Under the pieces are notes generated by a model. It had not been told where the DNA came from. It worked only from the letters and a program-made list of their open reading frames with translations, and ran no database searches. The position numbers and the translations under genes were made by a program. Below are positions 27,413 through 37,318 of a DNA stretch of 64,000 nt, in pieces; the first letter of the stretch is position 1; each line of letters begins with the position of its first letter. The stretch is from positions 62,001 through 126,000 of the forward strand of contig JAEXFI010000002.1 in NCBI GenBank assembly GCA_023400235.1. Direction: 5' to 3'. This stretch comes from Bacillota bacterium (GTDB lineage: Bacteria > Bacillota > Clostridia > Acetivibrionales > DSM-1351).

Positions 27413-29395
27413 ATGACAAAAGAAACCAGAAAGACTGAATACGGTAATGAGAGTATATCATCCTTAAAAGGTGCAGACAGGGTAAGACTGCGACCGGGAG
27501 TTATATTTGGCTCTGATGGTCTGGACGGTTGTCAGCATTCCTTTTTTGAAATTCTGTCCAATTCTATTGACGAAGCCCGTGAGGGGCACGGGAATGTCAT
27601 AGAGGTGACCAGGTTTGCGGACCATTCCATAATGGTTCAGGACTGGGGGCGAGGGCTACCTGTTGATTACAACACCAAGGAGGAGCGTTTTAACTGGGAG
27701 CTGGTATATTGCGAATTATATGCGGGGGGCAAGTATCAAAACAACTCCGGTGAAAATTATGAGTACAGCCTTGGCTTGAACGGATTGGGTGCATGCGCAA
27801 CCCAGTACAGCTCGGAGTTTTTTGATGTGACCGTATTCAGAGACGGGCACAAATACCAGTTGCATTTTGAAAAAGGTGAAAACCTTGGCGGACTCAGCAA
27901 GGAAAAATGCAGGTATGAGCAGACCTCTACAATTCAAAAATGGAAGCCTGATATTCAGGTTTTTACCGACATAAGCATACCGCTGGAATATTTTCAGACC
28001 GTCCTTAAAAAGCAGGCAGTTGTCAATGCAGGGCTGCGCTTTATACTCAAGGACGAGGAGTCGGGTGAAACCTTTGTGTACTGCTATGAGAACGGCATTG
28101 TTGATTACATAAAGGAAATAACCAGGGAGGACGGTTTCACGGAAATTCAGTTTTATGAAACCTCCACCAGAGGCCGTGACAGGGAAGACAAGCCGGAGTA
28201 CAAGGTTAAGATGCAGATAGCCTTCTGTTTCAACAATATGACAAATCTACTGGAGTACTACCATAACTCAAGCTACCTGGAATATGGCGGCGCCCCTGAC
28301 AAAGCGGTAAAAAACGCCATGATTTATGAAATAGACAAGTGTATAAAGGCCAGAGGCAAGTACAATAAGGACGAGGCAAAAATAACCTTTGCCGATATTG
28401 AAGACAGCTTGATACTTGTGGTAAATTCCTTCTCAACGGTTACAAGCTACGAGAACCAGACCAAGAAATCCATAACCAACAAATTCATTCAGGAGACAAT
28501 GACAGAATTCCTGAAACAGCAGTTGGAGGTGTATTTCATTGAAAACAAGATGGAAAGCGACAAAATCATAGAACAGATACTGGTTAATAAGCGAAGCAGG
28601 GAAACTGCCGAGAAGACCAGGATTAACATAAAGAAAAAGCTAAGCGGCAGCGTAGACATTTCAAACAGGGTTAAAAAGTTTGTGGACTGCAGGACAAAGG
28701 ACCTGTCAAAGAGGGAGATATATATAGTGGAGGGTGACTCTGCCCTGGGTGCCTGCAAGCTTGGAAGAGATGCGGAGTTTCAGGCTATCATGCCGGTAAG
28801 GGGTAAGATACTGAACTGTCTTAAGGCTGAGTACGACGGCATATTTAAAAATGACATAATCGTTGACCTCTTAAAGGTACTGGGCTGCGGAGTGGAAATC
28901 AAATCCAAGCATAATAAGGAGCTCAATACCTTTGATTTGGACAATCTGAGATGGAACAAGGTGATAATCTGCACCGATGCCGATGTAGACGGTTTCCAGA
29001 TAAGAACGCTTATACTTACCATGCTCTACAGGCTTGTTCCCACGCTACTTCTGGAGGGCAGGGTTTTCATTGCAGAGTCTCCCCTTTTTGAAATCAATTG
29101 CAAGGGGAAAAGCTATTTTGCCTATTCCGAAAAGGAGAAGTCCGATATTCTATCCAGGCTGGAAGGTAAGAAGTATACAATTCAGAGGTCAAAAGGTCTT
29201 GGAGAAAATGAGCCGGATATGATGTGGCTTACCACCATGAACCCTGAGACACGCAGACTCATAAAGGTCATGCCTGCGGACGTGGAATTCACGGCACAGA
29301 TGTTTGATGTGCTGCTGGGAGACAATCTGCCTGGAAGAAAGCTGTTTATAGAGGAAAACGGCAGCAAGTATCTGGATATGATAGATGTAAGCTGA
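27413..29395 (+). CDS. parE: type IIA DNA topoisomerase, B subunit (ParE-like)
   Basis: The ATPase/TOPRIM subunit (660 aa) of a topoisomerase IV-like enzyme that decatenates or relaxes DNA. It has a GHKL ATPase fold (NSIDEAREG), a transducer, and a TOPRIM domain (VEGDSALG, then DADVDG) that joins Mg2+ chemistry at the break. GGAGGAGC lies about eight bases before the ATG at 27413. Compared with ordinary GyrB/ParE the N-terminal motifs are divergent (GLGACATQY instead of the usual GLHGVG), so it may be a second-type topoisomerase IV. The A subunit follows after 46 bases. Confidence 0.88.
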   Translation: MTKETRKTEYGNESISSLKGADRVRLRPGVIFGSDGLDGCQHSFFEILSNSIDEAREGHGNVIEVTRFADHSIMVQDWGRGLPVDYNTKEERFNWELVYCELYAGGKYQNNSGENYEYSLGLNGLGACATQYSSEFFDVTVFRDGHKYQLHFEKGENLGGLSKEKCRYEQTSTIQKWKPDIQVFTDISIPLEYFQTVLKKQAVVNAGLRFILKDEESGETFVYCYENGIVDYIKEITREDGFTEIQFYETSTRGRDREDKPEYKVKMQIAFCFNNMTNLLEYYHNSSYLEYGGAPDKAVKNAMIYEIDKCIKARGKYNKDEAKITFADIEDSLILVVNSFSTVTSYENQTKKSITNKFIQETMTEFLKQQLEVYFIENKMESDKIIEQILVNKRSRETAEKTRINIKKKLSGSVDISNRVKKFVDCRTKDLSKREIYIVEGDSALGACKLGRDAEFQAIMPVRGKILNCLKAEYDGIFKNDIIVDLLKVLGCGVEIKSKHNKELNTFDLDNLRWNKVIICTDADVDGFQIRTLILTMLYRLVPTLLLEGRVFIAESPLFEINCKGKSYFAYSEKEKSDILSRLEGKKYTIQRSKGLGENEPDMMWLTTMNPETRRLIKVMPADVEFTAQMFDVLLGDNLPGRKLFIEENGSKYLDMIDVS

Positions 29396-29441
29396 AAAAC
29401 GGAGTTTATTGTAATTCAACTAAACGGAAAAGAGGATATGC

Positions 29442-31631
29442 ATGTCTACTCATAAAAATATGGTTGAACAGGATATTGTGTCAACCCTTGAAAGCAACTA
29501 TATGCCGTATGCCATGAGCGTTATCGTATCAAGGGCCATACCTGAAATAGACGGCTTTAAGCCTTCACACAGAAAGCTCCTTTATACCATGTACAAAATG
29601 GGGCTTCTGACCTCCGCCAAGACAAAATCATCAAACATCGTAGGCCAGACCATGAAGCTCAATCCTCATGGTGATATGGCCATATATGAAACCATGGTCA
29701 GACTGACCAGAGGAAATAACGCCCTGCTGCACCCTTTTGTTGACTCCAAGGGGAATTTCGGCAAGCAGTATTCCAGGGATATGAAGTTTGCCGCACCCCG
29801 TTATACCGAGGCAAAGCTGGATAAGCTCTGTGAGGAGATATTCAGGGATATTGATAAAAATACGGTGGATTTTACGGACAACTATGACGGGACCATGAAG
29901 GAGCCGGTGCTTTTGCCCACCAGCTACCCCAATATTCTGGTGAATGCCAACCAGGGAATTGCAGTAGGTATGGCCAGTAATATCTGCAGCTTCAACCTGC
30001 AGGAAATATGTGAGGCAACCTCTGCTCTGATTGATAATCCGGAGACTGCGCTGGAAGAGTATATCAAGGCTCCGGATTTTTCATCCGGGGGACAGCTTAT
30101 TTATTCCGAGAAGGAAATAAGAGATATATACACCAACGGAAGAGGCAGCTTCAAGGTCAGGGCCAAATACAGGTATGACAAGGACAACAACTGCATCGAA
30201 ATACTTGAGATTCCATATACCACAACTGTTGAAGCCATTATGGACCAGATTATCGAGCTTATAAAGGGCGGAAAAATAAAGGAAATTACCGATGTGAGGG
30301 ATGAAACAGACCTGGGTGGCCTGAAGCTCACTCTGGACATACGCAAAAGCACCGATCCCGACGCTTTGATGAACAAGCTCTATAAATTGACTCCCCTGCA
30401 GGACAGCTTCAACTGCAATTTCAATATTCTCATAAGCGGGAAGCCCAGGGTTATGGGAGTGCGAACCATATTGAACGAATGGCTGGCTTTCAGGGTTGAA
30501 TGCATAAAGCGTCAGACCCTGTACGATATAGAAAAAAAGAGTGACAAGCTGCATCTACTCATGGGGCTTAAGAAAATACTCATGGATATTGACAAGGCAA
30601 TTGCCATCATCAGAGGTACCGAGCAGGAAGCCCTTGTCCTGCCAAATCTGATGAGCGGTTTTCAGATAGACCAGGTTCAGGCGGAATACATAGCTGAAAT
30701 AAAGCTCAGAAACCTGAACAAGGAATATATACTGAACAGGGTTAGCGAAGCCGATGAGCTGATAAAGGAGATTGCAGAGCTCAAGGACATATACGGCAGT
30801 GAAAGCAAGGTAAAAAAGATTATTCAGAAGCAGCTCAGGGAAGTTTCAAAAAAATTCGGACAGCCAAGGCGCACTGAAATAATACATGAGCAGCATATAG
30901 AGGAAATAACTACCGAGCACCTGATTGAAGACTACAATCTGAAGCTTTTCCTTACGGAGCAGAATTATTTAAAGAAGATAGCACTGGTATCCTTGCGGGC
31001 AAATCCTGAGCACAAGCTAAAGGATGACGATACCATCGTCCAGGAAATAGAAACACATAACAAGGCTGATTTGCTGCTGTTTTCAAACAGGTTCAACGTA
31101 TACAAGACAAAGATATATGATGTGCCGGATTGCAAGGCCAGCAGTCTGGGTGAATACCTGACAAACCTGCTGGGACTTGAGAATGATGAAAAAATAATAT
31201 ATATTACAGCCACAGATAACTATGAAGGCCATATGCTTTTCTTTTATGAAAATGGCAAGGGTTCCAAGATAGAGCTTTCCAGCTATGCCACCAAGACCAA
31301 CAGGAAGAAGCTGGCCAACGCTTATTATGACGGTGTTCCGCTTGTGAGGATGATGTTTGTAAACGAGGATATTGACCTGGCTGCAGCCAGCAGTATAAAA
31401 AAAGTACTGGTATTCAACACTGAAAATATCAGCCCCAAGTCCACCAGGGCATCTCAGGGTGTTCAGGTGCTCACCTCCAAAAAGGGCAGCACGCTTGTGT
31501 ATATCAAGACCCTGGAGGAGATGCAGCTGAATGATGTGGATTATTACAGGACCAAGAATATCCCTGCAATCGGCTGCTATATCAGGGATGAGGATAAGGC
31601 GGAAACCCAATTGACCCTGGAGCTGGAATAG
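29442..31631 (+). CDS. parC: type IIA DNA topoisomerase, A subunit (ParC-like)
   Basis: The breakage-reunion subunit (729 aa). The winged-helix region has RAIPEIDGFKPSHRKLL, and the catalytic tyrosine is Tyr121 in APRYTEA. A tower and coiled-coil gate follow, and the C-terminal region (about 500-729) is a shorter, divergent beta-propeller-like domain without a clear GyrA box. That points to topoisomerase IV rather than gyrase. Pairing with the upstream ParE-like gene forms a complete enzyme. Confidence 0.88.
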   Translation: MSTHKNMVEQDIVSTLESNYMPYAMSVIVSRAIPEIDGFKPSHRKLLYTMYKMGLLTSAKTKSSNIVGQTMKLNPHGDMAIYETMVRLTRGNNALLHPFVDSKGNFGKQYSRDMKFAAPRYTEAKLDKLCEEIFRDIDKNTVDFTDNYDGTMKEPVLLPTSYPNILVNANQGIAVGMASNICSFNLQEICEATSALIDNPETALEEYIKAPDFSSGGQLIYSEKEIRDIYTNGRGSFKVRAKYRYDKDNNCIEILEIPYTTTVEAIMDQIIELIKGGKIKEITDVRDETDLGGLKLTLDIRKSTDPDALMNKLYKLTPLQDSFNCNFNILISGKPRVMGVRTILNEWLAFRVECIKRQTLYDIEKKSDKLHLLMGLKKILMDIDKAIAIIRGTEQEALVLPNLMSGFQIDQVQAEYIAEIKLRNLNKEYILNRVSEADELIKEIAELKDIYGSESKVKKIIQKQLREVSKKFGQPRRTEIIHEQHIEEITTEHLIEDYNLKLFLTEQNYLKKIALVSLRANPEHKLKDDDTIVQEIETHNKADLLLFSNRFNVYKTKIYDVPDCKASSLGEYLTNLLGLENDEKIIYITATDNYEGHMLFFYENGKGSKIELSSYATKTNRKKLANAYYDGVPLVRMMFVNEDIDLAAASSIKKVLVFNTENISPKSTRASQGVQVLTSKKGSTLVYIKTLEEMQLNDVDYYRTKNIPAIGCYIRDEDKAETQLTLELE

Positions 31632-31660
31632 CAATATCAAATATATAAAGATTAAAAATG

Positions 31661-31695
31661 GCCTCCGGAGGTGCGTTTGAAGCCGGAGGCTTTTT
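31661..31695 (+). terminator. intrinsic terminator after parC
   Basis: An 8-bp GC-rich stem (GCCTCCGG at 31661-31668 with 31683-31690) is followed by five T's, ending the topoisomerase operon. Confidence 0.88.
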
Positions 31696-31771
31696 AAACC
31701 GGAGATGCAAGTGTGAAAGAAACCGCTTTCAACCCTTTGAATTCATATCTGCAGAGAGGACAGGGAAAAAT

Positions 31772-32404
31772 ATGCTAAAACTGTATATAACCAGACATGG
31801 GGAAACGGAATGGAATGTTCAGGGGAGAATGCAGGGGTGGAAAAATTCAAATCTGACCCCCAAGGGAGTTAAAAATGCTGAGGCCCTGGGGAAGCGCCTT
31901 GAGAGCGTTCCATTCAAAGTTATTTATTCCAGCTCCAGCCAAAGGGCCATACATACCTCAGAGCTTATCAGGGGGAGCAGGAAAATAGAAATCATAACAG
32001 ATGAAAATCTTAGGGAAATAAATCTGGGCCATTGGGAAGGAAAAGCCAAAGAGGAGTTCAGCCAGGAGGACAAGGAAGGCCTGGAAGCTTTCTGGAACAG
32101 GCCTCACCAGTACAAGGCAAAGTCCGGAGAGGATTTTCATCAGGTTAGGATACGCATTGAGGCTGTGCTGAAAAGAATTTTCAGTGAAAATACGGACTGT
32201 AATGTATTGATAGTCACTCATGCAGTAATAGTAAAAACCATAATGGCAATATTTAATGGCATTCCCATTGAGAAGCTGTGGGAACAGCCCTTTATACACG
32301 GAACAAGCCTCAGCGTGGTGGAAGTTGACAATATGACAGAGGAGGGACTCTTTGAAGCCAGGGTGTTGACAGAGGGGGACATGTCCCACGTTCAGGACGG
32401 CTGA
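31772..32404 (+). CDS. histidine phosphatase family protein (phosphoglycerate mutase-like)
   Basis: A 210-aa member of the branch-1 histidine phosphatases. The catalytic His lies in TRHGETEWN near the N-terminus; LREINLGHWEG and the second catalytic His in VTHAVIVKTI complete the site. The family includes CobC, PhoE-like phosphatases and GpmB, and the substrate here is not predictable. The ATG at 31772 has GAGAGGACAGGG upstream; the in-frame ATG at 31658 overlaps the parC terminator and is rejected. Confidence 0.85.
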   Translation: MLKLYITRHGETEWNVQGRMQGWKNSNLTPKGVKNAEALGKRLESVPFKVIYSSSSQRAIHTSELIRGSRKIEIITDENLREINLGHWEGKAKEEFSQEDKEGLEAFWNRPHQYKAKSGEDFHQVRIRIEAVLKRIFSENTDCNVLIVTHAVIVKTIMAIFNGIPIEKLWEQPFIHGTSLSVVEVDNMTEEGLFEARVLTEGDMSHVQDG

Positions 32405-32513
32405 GTTTTTTGGGGGTCACATATCACATAATATCTTTGATGCACAAGGCCGTGGCAAACAGCTGAAACAGCCCATACTCACCAGGGCCAACAGCATAAA
32501 ATCATGAATATAC

Positions 32514-32541
32514 TTGACATCCCTGTCGGAAACTATAAAAT
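32514..32541 (+). promoter_or_regulatory. promoter of ppiB
   Basis: TTGACA (32514-32519) and TAAAAT (32536-32541) are separated by 16 bases, 72 bases before the ATG. A near-consensus housekeeping promoter. Confidence 0.65.
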
Positions 32542-32613
32542 AGTACTGACAAATAATTTATGGATAAAGCTTACGGCATGACTGTGCCGCAGCTTTTCGA
32601 AAGGAATGAAAAT

Positions 32614-33135
32614 ATGAGTAAAAACCCAGAAGTTACAATCGAATTGGAAAATGGAAATATAATCAAGGCTGAATTATATCCGGAGATAGCGCCAAATACT
32701 GTTAACAACTTTATTTCTCTTATACGCAAGGGCTTTTATGACGGAGTAATATTTCACAGGGTAATTCCCGGTTTTATGATACAGGGCGGTGACCCGGAGG
32801 GAACAGGCATGGGCGGCCCGGATTACAGCATAAAGGGGGAGTTTTCTGCAAACGGCTTTAAAAACGAGCTTAAGCACGACAAGGGTATATTGTCAATGGC
32901 CAGGACCATGGCTCCCAACTCCGCCGGCTCGCAGTTTTTTATAATGGTGGCAAAGGCACCTCATCTTGACGGACAGTATGCTGCCTTTGGAAAGGTTACC
33001 GAGGGTATTGAAGAAGCCGACAATATTGTAGGCACCAAAAGGGATTACAACGACAGACCCAAGGAAGACCAGAGAATGAAGAAGGTAACGGTGGACACCT
33101 TTGGAGTGGAGTATCCTGAACCTGAAAAGGTATAA
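32614..33135 (+). CDS. ppiB: cyclophilin-type peptidyl-prolyl isomerase
   Basis: A cytoplasmic 173-aa cyclophilin that catalyses proline cis-trans isomerisation. The family core is intact: FHRVIPGFMIQGGDP with the catalytic Arg, the MAR segment, SQFFI, and the AFGKV motif. The start at 32614 has GAAAGGA about eight bases upstream; the frame beginning at 32560 overlaps the promoter. It is monocistronic, with its own promoter and terminator. Confidence 0.94.
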   Translation: MSKNPEVTIELENGNIIKAELYPEIAPNTVNNFISLIRKGFYDGVIFHRVIPGFMIQGGDPEGTGMGGPDYSIKGEFSANGFKNELKHDKGILSMARTMAPNSAGSQFFIMVAKAPHLDGQYAAFGKVTEGIEEADNIVGTKRDYNDRPKEDQRMKKVTVDTFGVEYPEPEKV

Positions 33136-33150
33136 AACCAAGTAACGGTA

Positions 33151-33191
33151 TGCTTCAAGACCAGACATAAAGGTCTTGAAGCATTTTTTTT
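33151..33191 (+). terminator. intrinsic terminator after ppiB
   Basis: A 12-bp perfect stem (TGCTTCAAGACC at 33151-33162 with 33172-33183), a 9-base loop and eight T's. Confidence 0.93.
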
Positions 33192-33260
33192 ATTTGTTTG
33201 ACATTTGCCAAGTATCAATTTAAAATATATGATTAAAATACATTTTACCGGAGCAGAAGT

Positions 33261-33983
33261 ATGAAAACAAAGATAAAGACAAAAACAAAAACTAAGGCAC
33301 TAAGGGCGCTTAAGGCGGCGTTCCCTCATACCCTGCCGGTATTGGCCGGATTTTTGTTTCTGGGAATAGCCTATGGTATTTTAATGAAGTCCATAGGCTA
33401 TGGAGCAGGCTGGACCTTTTTAACCAGCTTTCTTGTATTTGCAGGCTCCATGCAGTATGTGGGAATAACACTGTTATCAGCGGCTTTTAACCCCTTGTAT
33501 GCACTTTTTATTACCTTGATGGTCAATGCAAGACATATTTTTTATGGCATATCCATGCTGGAGAGGCTGAAGCTTTCAGGTAAATTCAAGCCTTATCTGA
33601 TATTTGCCATGTGTGATGAGACCTTTTCCATTTTGTGCTCTGCGCGTCCTGAAAAGGGCGTTGACGACGGCTGGTTCATGTTCTTCGTAGCCCTTCTGAA
33701 CAGATGGTATTGGATAGCTGGTTCGGTGCTGGGGGCTTTTATGGGGGATTACATAAGGTTTGACACAAAGGGGCTGGATTTTGCCTTGACGGCTTTATTC
33801 GTGGTAATATTCATAAATCAATGGCGGGAGCAGAAAAGGCACTATCCCGCCGTCATAGGAGTCATAAGCTCGGTTATCTGCCTGGTGGTGTTGGGACGGG
33901 ACAATTTTATCATACCCTCCATGCTTCTGATTCTGCTGGTACTTACTTTTACTGATAAAAAAATGAAAGGGGAAAGCCTGTGA
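33261..33983 (+). CDS. azlC: AzlC family branched-chain amino acid exporter subunit
   Basis: An integral membrane protein (240 aa, about seven helices) that with AzlD exports branched-chain amino acids or analogues. The GIAYGILMKSIG, VFAGSMQYVGITLL and NARHIFYG motifs are characteristic. An N-terminal run of alternating Lys and Thr (KTKIKTKTKTK) comes from a short A-rich repeat. It overlaps azlD by four bases. Confidence 0.92.
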   Translation: MKTKIKTKTKTKALRALKAAFPHTLPVLAGFLFLGIAYGILMKSIGYGAGWTFLTSFLVFAGSMQYVGITLLSAAFNPLYALFITLMVNARHIFYGISMLERLKLSGKFKPYLIFAMCDETFSILCSARPEKGVDDGWFMFFVALLNRWYWIAGSVLGAFMGDYIRFDTKGLDFALTALFVVIFINQWREQKRHYPAVIGVISSVICLVVLGRDNFIIPSMLLILLVLTFTDKKMKGESL

Positions 33984-34312
33984 CTTTAAATCCTGTTCAA
34001 AGCCTTATAATTATTTTAATGCTCATGCTGGGCACCATGTGCACCAGGTTTCTGCCCTTTATATTCTTCAGAGCGCACAAGACCACCCCGGCTTATATAC
34101 AGAGGCTTGGCAACGTGCTGCCCTATGCTGTTATCGGGCTGCTGGTGGTATACTGCTTAAAGGGAGTTTCCTTTACAGGAGGCTCCTATGGCCTGCCCGA
34201 GCTCTCTGCAATACTTGTAATAGTGGCACTGCACCTGTGGAAGAAGAACACTCTGCTCAGCATATTTGCAGGTACTGCGATATATATGCTGCTGGTGCAG
34301 TATGTTTTTTAG
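33980..34312 (+). CDS. azlD: AzlD family branched-chain amino acid exporter subunit
   Basis: The small partner of AzlC, 110 aa with about four helices. The motif TRFLPFIFF and the Pro/Gly pattern fit PF05437. Its GTG start at 33980 overlaps the azlC stop (GTGA), so translation is coupled. Confidence 0.9.
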   Translation: MTLNPVQSLIIILMLMLGTMCTRFLPFIFFRAHKTTPAYIQRLGNVLPYAVIGLLVVYCLKGVSFTGGSYGLPELSAILVIVALHLWKKNTLLSIFAGTAIYMLLVQYVF

Positions 34313-34352
34313 AAGCCATTTTCATAGATGATAATATTGCTGCAATCCATAA

Positions 34353-34402
34353 AAAGGGAGTGTTGTAAAATGAGATTACTTTCATTTTACAACACTCCCT
34401 TT
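34353..34402. terminator. terminator-like hairpin, inverted copy 2 of a dispersed repeat
   Basis: A 21-bp perfect stem (34353-34373 with 34382-34402) with an 8-base loop lies between azlD and the convergent FAD-protein gene. The repeat extends to 34423 and, reverse-complemented, matches 17910-17979. It probably terminates both flanking genes. Confidence 0.85.
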
Positions 34403-34451
34403 AGAAAAACTGCACATTTATACATATAATTTACTTGTGGAATTGCATTTA

Positions 34452-35837
34452 TTACGATTTGCTTATCCTGTCCGAAATGGTCCTGGCAACATGAACACCG
34501 CTGGCACTTGCCTGGGACAGCCCTCTGGTCACGCCTGCGCCGTCGCCTATGGCAAACATGTTGGGCAGCTTGGTTTCAAGTTCCGTTGTAAGTTCAAGCC
34601 TTGAGCTGTAGAACTTGACTTCAACTCCATATAGGAGGGTATCATAGTTTGCGGTACCCGGAGCAATCTTGTCCAGCGCGTAAATCATTTCAATTATGTT
34701 GTCCAGATGCCTCTTTGTGAGAACCAGGCTCAAGTCACCGGGAGTAGCGTTAAGCGTGGGGTGTGTAAAGCTCTGTCCCAGCCTGTGGGCATTTGTCCTG
34801 GCTCCCTTTATAAGGTCGCCGAACCTCTGAACCAAAACTCCTCCTCCCAGCATATTTGAAAGGGAGGCTATCCTCTTTCCGTACTGGTAGGGCTCATTGA
34901 AGGGATGAGTGAACCTGTTGCTTACCAGGAGAGCAAAGTTTGTGTTTTCGCTTCTGAGGCTTGGATCGGTGTAGCTGTGTCCGTTTACCGTGACGATGCC
35001 GTCCACATTTTCAGAAACAACGTGGCCGTAAGGGTTCATACAGAAGGTACGCACCAGGTCGCCGTACTGCTTTGTCCTGTATACCAGCTTTGACTCATAT
35101 ACAACATCTGTAATATGCTCGAATACTTTTGCGGGAAGCTCAACCCTGACTCCTATATCAACCTGGTTGTTGATCATATTGAGCTTGAGCTGCTTGCACT
35201 GCTGTGAGAACCACTCCGCACCGGATCTTCCGGGAGCCACAATAAGGTATTTGCATTCCACGGTTTTTCCATCCTTCAGTTCCACCGCATAGCCTTCACC
35301 GTTGGGAGTTATGTTTAATACCTGAGTGTTGCAGAGCATTTCAAGCCGCTCCAGCAGATATTTATAAAGACGTTTTAGTATTTGCAGGTTGTTCTCCGTG
35401 CCCAAATGCTTTACTGCCGCCTGCAGCAGGTGGAGATCGTTTTCCAGGGCACGCTTTTCTATGGCCTTGGCTTCGGGAGTATAGGTGGAGTACATCTCCT
35501 CTGTTGCACCAAATTCAACATTGACACTGTCAACGTAATTTATGAGCTCCATAACATCTTTATCTTCAAGGTAGTCATTCAACCAGCCGCCGAATTCAGT
35601 TGTAAAGTTGAACTTACCGTCGGAAAATGCGCCTGCGCCGCCGAAGCCCCGCATTATATCACAGGTTTTACAACGGATGCAGTCTTTTATCTTATTGGCT
35701 ATAATAGGACAGTTTCTTCCAAAAATATCATTACCCTGCTCTATCATTACAACCTTCAAGGCAGGATTTTTTTTAGTCAGCTCATAGCCTGCGAATATTC
35801 CGGAAATACCACAACCAATTATTGCTACGTCATACAT
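34452..35837 (-). CDS. NAD(P)/FAD-dependent oxidoreductase
   Basis: A 461-aa flavoprotein. The N-terminal dinucleotide-binding motif GCGISGIFAG (about 8-17) is followed by a Cys-rich segment (CIRCKTCDIMRG) and GFGGAGAFSDGKFN. The C-terminal AIGDGAGVTRGLSQA closes the FAD site. The layout resembles the uncharacterised FAD-dependent dehydrogenases (BaiN/YtfP-like); the substrate is unknown. GGAGGT lies eight bases before the ATG at 35837. It is a single-gene unit convergent with azlCD. Confidence 0.85.
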   Translation of the reverse strand: MYDVAIIGCGISGIFAGYELTKKNPALKVVMIEQGNDIFGRNCPIIANKIKDCIRCKTCDIMRGFGGAGAFSDGKFNFTTEFGGWLNDYLEDKDVMELINYVDSVNVEFGATEEMYSTYTPEAKAIEKRALENDLHLLQAAVKHLGTENNLQILKRLYKYLLERLEMLCNTQVLNITPNGEGYAVELKDGKTVECKYLIVAPGRSGAEWFSQQCKQLKLNMINNQVDIGVRVELPAKVFEHITDVVYESKLVYRTKQYGDLVRTFCMNPYGHVVSENVDGIVTVNGHSYTDPSLRSENTNFALLVSNRFTHPFNEPYQYGKRIASLSNMLGGGVLVQRFGDLIKGARTNAHRLGQSFTHPTLNATPGDLSLVLTKRHLDNIIEMIYALDKIAPGTANYDTLLYGVEVKFYSSRLELTTELETKLPNMFAIGDGAGVTRGLSQASASGVHVARTISDRISKS

Positions 35838-36177
35838 AGTTTTTACCTCCATAATCCACTGTATCAATGTTGCCGTCAGTAGGGCAATTTAAAAGATATC
35901 TTCAAATTGTACAAATATAGAAACATTGTCTTCCCAAATAAAATATTATACATGACTTTGCATATTTAGTAAATGGTAAAACGCTTAATTACAAAAAACA
36001 ATATTTTTCTCAATAATATTCTGCACTATATATTCCACTGGGGCAAATTATTAATAAAATCTTAATTTTTTGCTAAAACGTTGAAAAAATACGGCAGGTA
36101 GTATACTTTATAAGTAACATAAGTATGTACAAATAGCCAATAATTTACACTAAGGATGAAGAAAGAGAAAGCTGCCC
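35838..36177. other. 340-bp AT-rich intergenic region between divergent genes
   Basis: No gene is present. It must hold the promoters of the FAD-protein gene (minus) and the sugar-phosphate transferase gene (plus). A TTGAAA followed after 15 bases by TATACT near 36080-36110 is a possible plus-strand promoter with short spacing. No riboswitch or terminator was recognised. Confidence 0.45.
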
Positions 36178-37152
36178 ATGTTAAATTACTTATTGCCCTT
36201 TTTACTTTCGCTTGGAATAATGCTGATTGTTACTCCCAAGCTGACAAAACTGGCGCACAGAATAAATTATACAGAAAAACCCAATAAGGACAGTCAGAGA
36301 AAGATTCATACAGAGAGCAAGGCCTATCTTGCGGCTGTAGGAATATTTTTTGCCTTCTGGTGCTGCTATTTCCTGGTTACCCGGGATTTTAGCACAAAGG
36401 CCCTTGCTGTATTCGGAAGCTCCTTTTTAATATGGATAGTCGGAATGGCGGATGATTGGTTCAAAATCAACGGGCGGGATTTAAAGGCTCTGCCAAAGTT
36501 TGTTTTTCAGCTTATGGCCTGCATTATGGCGGTATACTTTGCAAATATAAAATTTATAGGTATTTCCAATCCCTTTAATGATGTATATATTATGTTTCCC
36601 TTGTGGGTTCAGTATGTATTGTCCGTGCTGTGGCTGTTCGGTGTCACCACCGTCATAAATTTTTCGGACGGTCTGGATGGCCTGGCAGGCGGGATTACCT
36701 GCATTTCCGCAGGAACCTTGTTTATAGTCTCAATAGTAAAAGGAAATTATTTGCTGGGAAGCATGTCAATAATCCTGGTGGGAGTGTGTCTGGGATATCT
36801 CAGATACAACAGGTATCCTGCAAAGATTCTCATGGGGGATGCTGGAGCCACCTTCCTGGGCTTCATGCTTGCGGTCATATCTCTGGACGGGGCCTTTAAG
36901 CAGGCAACGGCAGTTTCAATATTCGTACCTATTCTGGCACTGGGACTGCCAATCTTTGATAACATCTTTGTAGTTTTTAAAAGGCTCAGGGAGGGTAAAA
37001 AGGTATATGAGGGAGATGCCTCCCAGATACACTACAGGCTGCTGGCCAAGGGGTTTACGCAAAAGCAGGCGGTGTACTTCCTTTACCTTGTATGCATATG
37101 CCTCAATCTCAGTGCCATAATATTGCTGCTGCTGGGGACGGGCAGATATTAG
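36178..37152 (+). CDS. undecaprenyl-phosphate sugar-1-phosphate transferase (TagO/WecA/MraY family)
   Basis: A 324-aa polytopic membrane enzyme with about ten helices that transfers a GlcNAc-1-P-type sugar phosphate to undecaprenyl phosphate, the first step of teichoic acid or wall-polysaccharide synthesis. Conserved Asp motifs are MADDW, NFSDGLDGLAGG and MGDAGATFLG, and the cytoplasmic QIHYRLL is the usual His loop. Such enzymes supply the wall polymers that could anchor SLH proteins. The ribosome site is weak. Confidence 0.9.
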   Translation: MLNYLLPFLLSLGIMLIVTPKLTKLAHRINYTEKPNKDSQRKIHTESKAYLAAVGIFFAFWCCYFLVTRDFSTKALAVFGSSFLIWIVGMADDWFKINGRDLKALPKFVFQLMACIMAVYFANIKFIGISNPFNDVYIMFPLWVQYVLSVLWLFGVTTVINFSDGLDGLAGGITCISAGTLFIVSIVKGNYLLGSMSIILVGVCLGYLRYNRYPAKILMGDAGATFLGFMLAVISLDGAFKQATAVSIFVPILALGLPIFDNIFVVFKRLREGKKVYEGDASQIHYRLLAKGFTQKQAVYFLYLVCICLNLSAIILLLLGTGRY

Positions 37153-37318
37153 GCGGGGGTTTGTTTATGTAAATAATTTTTAATTATATATTAAACAATA
37201 AATAATTGTCTTAAATAATAAATAATGATATAATTTGAAAAAATAAATATAGACAGTTCGTGACCATCCTGTCTGAAGCCTGTTATCATTGACTTAACAG
37301 CAGCTTCCAATAAAACTA

